Positions 7,628 to 14,450 of a DNA stretch of 15,498 nt are shown here, one piece after another. Both the position numbers and the translations under genes were made by a program. Source of the stretch: Cocleimonas sp. (GTDB lineage Bacteria > Pseudomonadota > Gammaproteobacteria > Thiotrichales > Thiotrichaceae); contig JAGLDT010000044.1 of assembly GCA_023145485.1 (NCBI GenBank), forward strand, positions 1 to 15,498. Reading direction: 5' to 3'. Below the pieces are notes generated by a model. The model was not told where the DNA came from. It worked only from the letters and a program-made list of their open reading frames with translations, and did no database searches. Each line of letters starts with the position of its first letter. The stretch's first letter is position 1.

Positions 7628-8053
7628 ATGGCGACGACAATGCAATTGGATGTGGTAAGTGCTGAAAGCTCACTGTTTTCTGGAGAGGTTATTGAAGTCT
7701 TTGCTCCGGGAGAAATGGGTGATCTTGGTATCATGCCACGCCATACACAGCTTATCACCACGCTAAAAGCAGGTGAGTTACGCTATGTAACAGAAGAAGG
7801 TGGCGAAGCCTCTTTGTTTGTTGCAGGCGGTGTGATGGAAGTTCAGCCTCATGTTGTGACTGTTTTAGCCGATACGGCGTTACGTGCCAAAGATCTGGAT
7901 AGGGAAGCTGCAGAAGCCGCAAAACAGCGCGCTGAAGATGCGCTACAAGGTAAAGATCCTAAAGATCTTGATTTTGAAGCCGTTCAGGCAGAGTTAGATG
8001 CAGCAAAAGCACAAATAGAAATGATTCATCGTATCGGAAAAACGCTTAGGTAA
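7628..8053 (+). CDS. atpC: F0F1 ATP synthase subunit epsilon
   Basis: Epsilon binds gamma and the c-ring and can inhibit ATP hydrolysis through its mobile C-terminal helices. It is 141 residues (E. coli 139). The N-terminal beta-sandwich includes MQLDVVSAESSLFSGEV and the conserved GDLGIMPRHTQLITTLKAGEL. The C-terminal helix pair, rich in Ala, Glu and Lys (about 88-138), is present in full, so inhibitory control is likely retained. The ATG at 7628 has ACGAGGT at 7612-7618. This is the last atp gene; a strong terminator follows 45 nt after the stop. Confidence 0.96.
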   Translation: MATTMQLDVVSAESSLFSGEVIEVFAPGEMGDLGIMPRHTQLITTLKAGELRYVTEEGGEASLFVAGGVMEVQPHVVTVLADTALRAKDLDREAAEAAKQRAEDALQGKDPKDLDFEAVQAELDAAKAQIEMIHRIGKTLR

Positions 8054-8098
8054 GTAAAAGCTCGTTGGTAAAATTTATTTTATCTTGGAGTATTTGAG

Positions 8099-8126
8099 AG
8101 GCAGTCATCACTTGACTGCCTTTTTT
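8099..8126 (+). terminator. Intrinsic terminator of the atp operon
   Basis: AGGCAGTCA (8099-8107) pairs perfectly with TGACTGCCT (8113-8121) around a TCACT loop and runs into six T residues. This is a standard rho-independent terminator placed 45 nt after atpC. It shows that the downstream envelope genes and glmU-glmS are probably not read mainly from the atp promoter. Confidence 0.9.
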
Positions 8127-8221
8127 GTTGTAAAAAAACACTTAAATAGAGGGAAATACCGTATTTTTTGGTAAAAAAGAGAATTTAGACATAAAAGTAG
8201 GCGAAAAACACACCCTTTTTT

Positions 8222-8250
8222 TTGCCAGCCATCACAAATAATACTATACT
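8222..8250 (+). promoter_or_regulatory. Predicted strong sigma70 promoter of the His/Cys-repeat lipoprotein gene
   Basis: TTGCCA (8222-8227) and TATACT (8245-8250) are separated by exactly 17 nt, and each matches the consensus at five of six positions. It lies 96 nt after the atp terminator. Transcription from about 8257 would give a leader of roughly 180 nt before the gene at 8437. Confidence 0.6.
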
Positions 8251-8328
8251 CCGAGGGCGGATAAACATAAATTACTGATATATAGTTTTTCACATAAAAA
8301 TTTCCGATGACAATTTCTACCTAAGTCT

Positions 8329-8353
8329 GGTAAATGGGCTATTCGAATTTACC
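8329..8353 (+). other. Inverted repeat in the leader of the lipoprotein gene
   Basis: GGTAAAT (8329-8335) and ATTTACC (8347-8353) form a 7-bp stem over an 11-nt loop that contains the start of a TTCGAA palindrome. It sits about 85 nt before the start codon. It could be an operator or an RNA element; I cannot assign a known class. The rest of 8127-8436 shows only A+T-rich DNA and the promoter. Confidence 0.3.
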
Positions 8354-8436
8354 CAAGCAGAAGTTGAATATGTGAACGTCTATCGTTTGTTCAATCTAAT
8401 CTTAAAGCAAATAAAACACGTCAAAGGATGTAAAAT

Positions 8437-9267
8437 ATGAAAAGTGCACATCAATTATCGATTGCAACACTAGTGATGGCTGGTTTCATCGCTACGGGTT
8501 GTAGCCAACAACAAGTTACTGACGGTGGTTCTCAAGTCGCGGGTGGTTCTCAAGTTGCGGGTGGCTCTCAGCAGATAGCAGGTGGTTCTCAGGTGCAGAC
8601 AGCACCACCACCAGAAGTAAAAACTGTTATTAAGTACAAGACTAAAACAGTTGTTAAGATCAAAGAAGTATGTCGTGCTAAGTGTGCTGCTAAGCCAAGA
8701 CCTCGTCCTCAAAGTGGTCACTTCCATCCTGCAAATCGTTGTACTAAATCAGTGAGACATAATCATAAGTTTAACAACCCTCGCCATACACATCGATACA
8801 GTTGTCAAGGCAAGCGTCCTTCTGTAAGACCTCAGTCTGGTCATGCGCATCGTGCTGTTCCAGGTTGTACTGACTCTTTCCGTCATAACCATAAGTTTAA
8901 TTCTCCAAGACATTCTCATAAGTATGGTTGTAGAAAAACGTATAAGAGACCTTATAGAGCGCCAGCAAAACGTTATAACAAGTGGACTCATGGTCATCCA
9001 GCAAACCGTTGTACTAAGTCTATAAGACATACGCATAAGTTCCAGAACAGAAATCACTCTCATAAATACAGTTGTCAAGGGCAGGCACAACGACAGCCAC
9101 AGCCAAAAAGAGTACATGTTCCTAATATGCAACCTAAAGCACCTGTTGATGTTCATGCATTACAGCGTAAATTAAAAGCTAAAGGCTATTACAGAGGACC
9201 TATCGATGGAATCGTTGGTTCGGGTACACGTGGAGCGTTACAGCGCTTTATGCAAAATCGTCGTTAA
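8437..9267 (+). CDS. Lipoprotein with three His/Cys-rich repeats and a C-terminal peptidoglycan-binding domain
   Basis: The 276-residue product opens with a lipoprotein signal peptide; the lipobox ATGC puts the lipidated Cys at residue 22. A GGSQ-rich linker (30-53) follows, then a VKTVIKYKTKTVVKIK strand-like stretch and a C-x3-C pair (79, 83). Three repeats at 95-123, 136-165 and 185-213 share the pattern H-x-H-x(4,5)-C-T-x-S-x-R-H-x-H-K-F-x4-H-x-H-[KR]-Y-x-C, each with six His and two Cys. The end (237-276) reads LQRKLKAKGYYRGPIDGIVG-x-GTRGALQRF, a short PG_binding_1-type module. The inferred arrangement is a membrane-anchored, cell-wall-attached protein whose repeats could bind metal ions or form disulfides. 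It is very basic. The AAAGGA ribosome site is at 8423-8428. I do not recognise a named family for the repeats. Confidence 0.85.
   Translation: MKSAHQLSIATLVMAGFIATGCSQQQVTDGGSQVAGGSQVAGGSQQIAGGSQVQTAPPPEVKTVIKYKTKTVVKIKEVCRAKCAAKPRPRPQSGHFHPANRCTKSVRHNHKFNNPRHTHRYSCQGKRPSVRPQSGHAHRAVPGCTDSFRHNHKFNSPRHSHKYGCRKTYKRPYRAPAKRYNKWTHGHPANRCTKSIRHTHKFQNRNHSHKYSCQGQAQRQPQPKRVHVPNMQPKAPVDVHALQRKLKAKGYYRGPIDGIVGSGTRGALQRFMQNRR
8524..8595 (+). repeat. GGSQ-coding tandem repeat
   Basis: Four imperfect units of about 18 bp, each beginning GGTGGTTCTCA or close to it, encode GGSQVA, GGSQVA, GGSQQIA and GGSQV (residues 30-53). This is a flexible linker right after the lipidated Cys, and its copy number could vary by slippage. 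Confidence 0.8.
8719..9075 (+). repeat. Three His/Cys-rich coding repeats
   Basis: Units lie at 8719-8805, 8842-8931 and 8989-9075. Units 1 and 3 are also very similar at the DNA level (both contain the GTTGTACTAA stretch and encode HPANRCTKS), while unit 2 is more diverged and one codon longer. Duplication of a module of about 29 codons is the simplest origin. Confidence 0.85.
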
Positions 9268-9292
9268 AAATTAGTTTTTAAAGAACGATTTA

Positions 9293-9308
9293 CCTGAAAA
9301 TTTTCAGG
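9293..9308. other. 16-bp perfect palindrome before the terminator
   Basis: CCTGAAAATTTTCAGG reads the same on both strands and lies 25 nt after the lipoprotein stop and 6 nt before the terminator stem. It could be a protein-binding site or chance in A+T-rich DNA. Confidence 0.4.
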
Positions 9309-9314
9309 ATAGAG

Positions 9315-9353
9315 AGGGATTGGATGTTATATTAGCATCCAATCCCTTTTTTT
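9315..9353 (+). terminator. Intrinsic terminator of the lipoprotein gene
   Basis: GGGATTGGATG (9316-9326) pairs perfectly with CATCCAATCCC (9336-9346), and the stem can extend inward through T-G, T-A and A-T pairs. Seven T residues follow (9347-9353). It makes 8437-9267 a separate, single-gene unit. Confidence 0.93.
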
Positions 9354-9404
9354 ATGCGTAGTTTTTAGATAGCTTGCTGTAATGGATCTTGCTGCTCTTA
9401 ACAC

Positions 9405-9433
9405 TTACAATTCACTTAAAACTAAGCTATAAA
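9405..9433 (+). promoter_or_regulatory. Possible promoter of the secreted hydrolase-like gene
   Basis: TATAAA (9428-9433) lies 17 nt after a weak -35 TTACAA (9405-9410), 74 nt before the start codon. The -35 matches only three of six consensus bases, so this is tentative. It is the best pair in the gap after the preceding terminator. Confidence 0.3.
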
Positions 9434-9507
9434 TAACAAAGAAGAAAATCCCCGTAATATATTCTTAATATATTTCTTTCCAAGTTGCTATTTAACAGAG
9501 TTTTTTT

Positions 9508-10797
9508 ATGAAGAAATACTTTTTTCACTACACCATCAGTTGTATTGTTTTGCTGTTACTAAGTTTTCTAACGCCTGCAAATGCAGCAATTTGGAAGTCG
9601 GAAAATAAATGGGATGAAAAATGGGAAAATACCTATCGTGCATGGGTAAAGAAAAACTGGACTGAAGAGTTCTTTATGGATGAAAAACGCCCTATGTATT
9701 ATAAGTATTCGCATGATTGTGCCGATGCTGTTTATGCTATGCGTCTTATTTTTGCTTATGAACATAAATTACCATTTGTGATTCACAATACAATACGTCC
9801 TAAGAAAAAACGGAATAAGCGAAATAAGAAAGGTCGACGTTATATCAGCAACTCAATGAAGCGTTGGGATAAATTACCAGAAGCGAAACGTATACGTCGA
9901 TTTATGGATTATGTTGCGGATATGACCAGCACTAAAACACTTGGTATCGATACCTACCCTATTGCATTAAATCAAATTAAACCTGGTGATCTTTACGCCG
10001 CGCCTGGAGTGCACTCTTATCAAATTGTCAATGTAACCGAAGCGGGAGTCGCTGAAGTTATGTCATCCACAACGCCTAAAGCCCCTCGATTTTTGGATAG
10101 AATAGAATCTTTTCCTTTTTATGTTCCCGAGGATACAAAAAACTTTAGAGATGGTTATCGTCGTTTTATTCAGCCTCAAAATATAAAGAAGCCTCTCTCA
10201 AAGCAACCAGGGTTTAGTACGGAGCAATATAAGATAGCGGCAGATGTAAAACTTAATTACGTGCGTTTTACCGATATTATTGCTAGCGCATTAGGCAAGC
10301 GCCCAGAAAAGCCTGATGAAAAAACACTACGCTTATTAATTGCACTTTGTATGTACGCTAATGACCGTAGTGTTTATATCTACGATGCATTATGGCATTT
10401 GCAAAAAATTCAGAAAAAAGGGCGTAAATGCATGAATGCCAGAGAATATGACAGTTACTCCACACCTTCTCGAGATAGACGTTTAAAAGCATTTTTTAAC
10501 GCAGTTGATGGCCATTTCCAAAAAGTTTCAAAATATGCGCCTAATACCCAACCTCAACGTTGGGCGAAGATCTTATTCTCAAAAACACGACCCAGTCCTG
10601 CTGATGCGAAAGAACTTAATGATTTTTGTATGGTACAAATGAGTTTGGGAGAGAAGTATTTTATGCCTCTGAGAGAGTTACGATATAACTTAATGTCAGG
10701 AAAATTAGTCTCTAATCCAAATGCTCCTTTGGAATATCGCTGGGGAGTTTATGATTTACAAAAGAATCCTTATAAGACATCATGTAAAGCTTATTAG
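9508..10797 (+). CDS. Secreted protein with papain-like/NlpC-P60-like Cys-His features
   Basis: The 429-residue product starts with a Sec signal peptide: MKKYFFHY, a hydrophobic core and ANA|A, with likely cleavage after residue 26. The segment SHDCADAVYAMRLIFAYEHKL puts Cys71 at the start of a helix. About 100 residues later, IKPGDLYAAPGVHSYQIVNV puts His169 on a strand preceded by a PGD turn. Cys-helix then PGD...H is the typical order in NlpC/P60, CHAP and related amidase or peptidase folds. Between them is a strongly basic loop (99-111, KKKRNKRNKKGRR). The C-terminal 200 residues are unassigned and look helical. A likely role is in the periplasm or cell wall, but no activity can be claimed. 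The ribosome site is weak (CAGAG at 9496-9500). It lies between a wall-binding lipoprotein and glmU. Confidence 0.7.
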   Translation: MKKYFFHYTISCIVLLLLSFLTPANAAIWKSENKWDEKWENTYRAWVKKNWTEEFFMDEKRPMYYKYSHDCADAVYAMRLIFAYEHKLPFVIHNTIRPKKKRNKRNKKGRRYISNSMKRWDKLPEAKRIRRFMDYVADMTSTKTLGIDTYPIALNQIKPGDLYAAPGVHSYQIVNVTEAGVAEVMSSTTPKAPRFLDRIESFPFYVPEDTKNFRDGYRRFIQPQNIKKPLSKQPGFSTEQYKIAADVKLNYVRFTDIIASALGKRPEKPDEKTLRLLIALCMYANDRSVYIYDALWHLQKIQKKGRKCMNAREYDSYSTPSRDRRLKAFFNAVDGHFQKVSKYAPNTQPQRWAKILFSKTRPSPADAKELNDFCMVQMSLGEKYFMPLRELRYNLMSGKLVSNPNAPLEYRWGVYDLQKNPYKTSCKAY

Positions 10798-10817
10798 CTG
10801 GCAATAAATGTAAATTG

Positions 10818-10837
10818 GGTTGCCAAGCAAGGCAACC
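10818..10837 (+). other. Stem-loop after the secreted hydrolase-like gene
   Basis: GGTTGCC (10818-10824) pairs with GGCAACC (10831-10837) around AAGCAA, 20 nt after the stop. There is no T-run downstream, so it is at best a weak or rho-assisted terminator. Confidence 0.4.
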
Positions 10838-10924
10838 TAACAGCATTTAGGAATGAGAATTTAATAACGCCTCAAACCAACGCAGAATTTTGGCTATCAA
10901 TGTAAGGTGGGACAGAAAATTGTC

Positions 10925-11017
10925 GGTCGGGTTAGATTTTTTTGCTCGCAAAAAAACGTAACTCAACAATTGCTGGAGTTGTGTCGGGTTACGTTGTCTC
11001 GCTAGGCTAACCCGACC
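10925..11017. repeat. Paired GTCGGGTTA palindromes upstream of glmU
   Basis: The outer ends GGTCGGGTTAG (10925-10935) and CTAACCCGACC (11007-11017) are exact inverted repeats. Inside are two hairpins in tandem. Unit A (10926-10967) runs from GTCGGGTTA to the degenerate TAACTCAAC, with a TTTTTTTGC-TC-GCAAAAAAA tip. Unit B (10983-11016) runs from GTCGGGTTA to TAACCCGAC. The GTCGGGTTA...TAACCCGAC core is a type I recall as widely dispersed in gammaproteobacteria. The arrangement resembles a paired REP (BIME-like) element. The rest of 10798-11125 has no gene; glmU starts at 11126 with no clear Shine-Dalgarno. Confidence 0.75.
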
Positions 11018-11125
11018 TATGCAAGATTTGCCCCATCTTAAATTGGTAGCTAGATATCGCCATGCATTCCCTATCCTAATAGCAATGCTGCGCACCGCAA
11101 CACCTTTATCTTAAAGTATCTAACT

Positions 11126-12250
11126 ATGAAACTACTTCCTATTATATTAGCCGCGGGTAAAGGTACCCGTATGGTTTCCGAATATCCTAAAGTCTTGCAT
11201 ACCATTGGTGCTCAGCCAATGTTGCAACATGTTATTACAAGTTGTAATTCCTTACTGGGCATGGATGCCGAGCCAAGCAAAGACTCAAGCAAGCTCATTA
11301 TTGTCTACGGTCATGGAGGCGAGGAGGTTAAGGCAAGTATTAATAATAATGTCGATTGGGTACTGCAAACAGAACAAAAAGGTACTGGACATGCGGTAGA
11401 TCAGGCGCGTCACCTCATCGATGATGATAGTCATGTTCTTATCGCTTATGGGGATACGCCACTAATTAAAGCGACCACCTTGCAATCACTTGTTTCTGGT
11501 TTAGCTGATGCTGATTTAACTGTTTTAACCACAGTACTTGATAATCCAACGGGATATGGTCGTATTGTTCGAAATGAACACGGCTCTATTGAATGCATTA
11601 CAGAAGAAAAAGATGCCGATATTGCCACTAAAAAAATTACAGAAGTTAATACAGGATTTATAGCAGTCGGTGGAAAAAACTTAAAGCATTGGTTATCACA
11701 ACTAAGCCCTGATAACTCCCAAGGCGAATATTATTTAACCGACTGTATAGCACTAGCGGTTGCCCAAGGAAAAAAAGTAGTTGCTGTTATTTGCGATGAT
11801 GCAATGGAAGTCCAAGGCGTTAATAATCGCATTCAGCAAGCGAAGCTAGAACGTGAATACCAAAGAAGACAAGCTGAAAAACTAATGCTAGCGGGTGTTT
11901 CCCTCGCTGACCCTGCTCGTATCGATATTAGGGGGAATCTCCAGACAGGCAAGGATATTTTTATTGATGTTAATACCGTGTTTATTGGCAATACGACGCT
12001 AGGCAATAATGTCATTATTGAATCAGGTTGTGTGATTACTGACTCGCATATTGAAGATAATGCCAGAATCAAAGCCAATTCAGTGCTTGAAAATGCGTAT
12101 GTCGGCAAGCACTGTGAGGTAGGTCCTTTTGCACGCTTACGTCCAGATGCAATTCTTAAAGACCATGCTAAAGTCGGCAATTTTGTTGAAATCAAGAAAT
12201 CAATAATTGGTGCAAGGCAGCAAAGTAAGCCATTTGTCCTATATTGGTGA
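11126..12250 (+). CDS. glmU: GlmU, N-terminal part (frameshifted): uridylyltransferase domain and start of the acetyltransferase domain
   Basis: GlmU acetylates glucosamine-1-phosphate and then joins it to UTP, giving UDP-GlcNAc. This reading frame covers 374 codons, of which the first 362 are GlmU-like and the last 12 are out of frame before a TGA. The nucleotidyltransferase domain shows LAAGKGTRM (8-16), Lys22, GTGHAV (86-91), YGDTPL with Asp110 (E. coli Asp105), the EEKDA and EVNTG motifs, and the YYLTD segment. The hexapeptide left-handed beta-helix follows from about 260, with RLRPDA and VGNFVEIKKS near its active site. On its own this product would keep pyrophosphorylase residues but lose the acetyltransferase catalytic His. 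The remainder is in the next frame, so the gene is broken by a single-base shift or the sequence has an error. Confidence 0.9.
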   Translation: MKLLPIILAAGKGTRMVSEYPKVLHTIGAQPMLQHVITSCNSLLGMDAEPSKDSSKLIIVYGHGGEEVKASINNNVDWVLQTEQKGTGHAVDQARHLIDDDSHVLIAYGDTPLIKATTLQSLVSGLADADLTVLTTVLDNPTGYGRIVRNEHGSIECITEEKDADIATKKITEVNTGFIAVGGKNLKHWLSQLSPDNSQGEYYLTDCIALAVAQGKKVVAVICDDAMEVQGVNNRIQQAKLEREYQRRQAEKLMLAGVSLADPARIDIRGNLQTGKDIFIDVNTVFIGNTTLGNNVIIESGCVITDSHIEDNARIKANSVLENAYVGKHCEVGPFARLRPDAILKDHAKVGNFVEIKKSIIGARQQSKPFVLYW

Positions 12251-12512
12251 TACGCAAATGGGCATTGACGTTAATATAGGTGCAGGAACAATTACCTGTA
12301 ACTACGATGGGGTTAATAAATTTCAAACCATCATTGGCGACCGTGCTTTTATTGGTTCAGACTCACAACTGATAGCACCTGTCACGATAGCAGAAGATGC
12401 AACCATTGGTGCGGGGTCAACCATTACTAAAGACACGCCTGCAAATGAACTGACGTATAGTCGTGCCAAACAAGTAACAATTAAAAACTGGAAACGCCCC
12501 ATAAAGCAGTAA
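12207..12512 (+). CDS. glmU: GlmU, C-terminal part (frameshifted): rest of the acetyltransferase beta-helix
   Basis: This frame opens after a TAA at 12204-12206 and continues GlmU without loss: QGSKVSHLSYIGD, then NIGAGTITCNYDG, IGSDSQLIAPVTI and the C-terminal NWKRP. The His in SHLSYIGD (codon 12231-12233) corresponds to the E. coli acetyltransferase catalytic His363. Omitting one base near 12212 joins codon 362 (GGT, 12209-12211) to CAA (12213-12215) and yields a 461-residue protein, close to the 456 of E. coli. The TTG at 12207 has no ribosome site and lies in the middle of a domain, so it is not a credible independent start. glmS starts 60 nt after the stop. Confidence 0.88.
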   Translation: MVQGSKVSHLSYIGDTQMGIDVNIGAGTITCNYDGVNKFQTIIGDRAFIGSDSQLIAPVTIAEDATIGAGSTITKDTPANELTYSRAKQVTIKNWKRPIKQ

Positions 12513-12572
12513 TAGTTTTTCATACCAGTAATTTATAAACTTCCTACACAACAAAAATAAGAGGAACTGCCT

Positions 12573-14405
12573 ATGTGTGGCATTGTTGGAGCAATAGCAC
12601 AACGACCTGTAACTGAAATTTTATTAGAAGGATTAAGACGTTTAGAGTACCGTGGTTATGACTCTGCGGGCATAGCCTTATTGGATGCTGATCAGCGTAT
12701 ACAACGAACCAGAGCCTTAGGGCGAGTGGTCGCACTTGAAGAAAAGTTACAGCAATCACCCACACAAGGAATGATGGGTATCTCCCATACCCGCTGGGCA
12801 ACACACGGCGAACCTGCGGAGCGCAATGCCCATCCGCATATCAGCAATGACCGTGTTGCCGTGGTACATAATGGCATTATTGAAAATTATGAAGCCTTAC
12901 GTAAGCAATTAATTGCTAAAGGCTATCAATTTCAATCAGAAACAGACACCGAAGTCATTGCCCACCTTATTGATGAAAGCTTAGAATTCGAATCCTCATT
13001 ACTAGATGCTGTTAAAGCGACTATTAAACAATTACGGGGCGCTTATGCGCTAGGTGTTATCTCCCCTAAAGAACCAGATACCCTGATTGCAGTGCGAGAA
13101 GGAAGCCCGTTGATTATTGGCGTTGGTTTAGGCGAACACTTTATTGGTTCTGATGTACAAGCGATGCTACCCGTTACCAATCGTTTTATTTATCTAGAAA
13201 ATGGCGATGTCGTCAAGCTCTCTCGTTATGAAATTGAAATTCATGATGTCAAAGGCGATATCGTCGAAAGACCCATGATCGAATCAAAAGCCTGCTCAAT
13301 GGATTCTGAGCTGGGTGAATTTCGTCACTTTATGCACAAAGAAATTCATGAACAACCGCAAGCAGTACAAAACACATTAGAAGGTCGCCTTGGTCGAGAC
13401 TCTATTAACCAATGTATAACAGGTGATAATGTCTCAGAAACCCTAAAACAAGTCGAGGAAGTGCGGATTATTGCCTGTGGTACCAGTTACCATGCAGGAT
13501 TAATTGCACGTTATTGGATCGAAAGCATGACCGAACTTCCCTGTCGTGTCGAAGTTGCAAGCGAATACCGTTACCGTCGTCAACCACAACGGGATGGTGT
13601 TTTATTTGTTACCATTTCACAATCAGGCGAAACAGCCGATACGCTAGCAGCACTAGAAAAGGCAAAAGAACATAAGGCACTTGCCACACTCACTATTTGC
13701 AATGTTCCCGAAAGTTCCTTAATCCGCGAATCAGACTTCTCACTATTAACCATTGCAGGTGCCGAAATAGGCGTTGCCTCCACTAAAGCCTTCACCACTC
13801 AGCTGGTCTGTTTACAATTATTAGTCGGTCTACTGCTACAAGCAAAGGGAGGTAATTTACAGACTGTCGAAAAAATTGTAACTAATCTCAAAAAACTGCC
13901 TGTTTTATTAGAATCCGCGATTGAAAAAGAAAAAGAAATTGAAATATTAGCCGAAGATTTTGTAGAAAAACACCATGCTTTATTTCTAGGACGAGGCGAT
14001 CAATACCCCGTTGCAATGGAAGGTGCATTAAAACTAAAAGAAATTTCCTATATTCATGCAGAAGCATATCCCGCAGGTGAGCTAAAACATGGGCCGTTAG
14101 CATTAGTTGACAGCGAAATGCCGATTATTGCCGTTGCCCCTAATACCCACCTAATAGAAAAACTAAAATCTAATCTAGAAGAAGTACGCTCACGTGGTGG
14201 AGAATTGTATTTATTTGCAGATAAAAATGCAGGTATTGAAGTAAAAGATAAACTTCATCTAATAGAAATGGAAACGGTACCAGAAATTTTAGCCCCAATT
14301 ATTTATACCATTCCATTACAACTTCTTTCCTACCATGTTGCTGTTTTTAAAGGAACCGATGTTGATAAACCAAGGAATTTAGCAAAATCAGTAACCGTTG
14401 AATAA
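12573..14405 (+). CDS. glmS: Glutamine--fructose-6-phosphate aminotransferase (isomerizing)
   Basis: GlmS converts fructose-6-phosphate and glutamine to glucosamine-6-phosphate, the first committed step to UDP-GlcNAc. It has 610 residues (E. coli 609). The N-terminal glutaminase begins MCGIVGAIA; after Met removal the Cys is the nucleophile. Other expected elements are RRLEYRGYDSAGIAL, HTRWATHGEP and HNGIIENYE. Two SIS sugar-phosphate domains follow, with CGTSYHAG and SQSGETADT in the first and GRGDQYPVAMEGALKLKEISY in the second. It ends in KPRNLAKSVTVE, which is almost invariant. An AAGAGGA ribosome site is at 12559-12565. The gap after glmU is too short for a glmS ribozyme. It is probably co-transcribed with glmU. 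Confidence 0.98.
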   Translation: MCGIVGAIAQRPVTEILLEGLRRLEYRGYDSAGIALLDADQRIQRTRALGRVVALEEKLQQSPTQGMMGISHTRWATHGEPAERNAHPHISNDRVAVVHNGIIENYEALRKQLIAKGYQFQSETDTEVIAHLIDESLEFESSLLDAVKATIKQLRGAYALGVISPKEPDTLIAVREGSPLIIGVGLGEHFIGSDVQAMLPVTNRFIYLENGDVVKLSRYEIEIHDVKGDIVERPMIESKACSMDSELGEFRHFMHKEIHEQPQAVQNTLEGRLGRDSINQCITGDNVSETLKQVEEVRIIACGTSYHAGLIARYWIESMTELPCRVEVASEYRYRRQPQRDGVLFVTISQSGETADTLAALEKAKEHKALATLTICNVPESSLIRESDFSLLTIAGAEIGVASTKAFTTQLVCLQLLVGLLLQAKGGNLQTVEKIVTNLKKLPVLLESAIEKEKEIEILAEDFVEKHHALFLGRGDQYPVAMEGALKLKEISYIHAEAYPAGELKHGPLALVDSEMPIIAVAPNTHLIEKLKSNLEEVRSRGGELYLFADKNAGIEVKDKLHLIEMETVPEILAPIIYTIPLQLLSYHVAVFKGTDVDKPRNLAKSVTVE

Positions 14406-14450
14406 AACATAATAACTCTAATTTTTATTCTATCATTTTTCAGATAAATA

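Noticed and set aside
8108..8293. 61-codon minus-strand frame in the gap after atpC
   Set aside because: It ends inside the atp terminator and crosses the predicted promoter; no recognisable features.
8470..9156. Minus-strand frames opposite the His/Cys-repeat lipoprotein
   Set aside because: They are the mirror of the coding repeats (runs of Thr, Arg and Met) and lack starts with ribosome sites.
10847..11095. 82-codon minus-strand frame upstream of glmU
   Set aside because: Most of it is the paired palindromic repeat; the translation reflects the repeat, not a protein family.
12207..12250. Programmed ribosomal frameshift in glmU
   Set aside because: No slippery heptamer such as A-AAA-AAG or a following strong stem is visible; a base insertion or sequencing error explains it better.
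12513..12572. glmS ribozyme or riboswitch before glmS
   Set aside because: Only 60 nt separate glmU and glmS, too short for the ribozyme, which is typical of Gram-positives.
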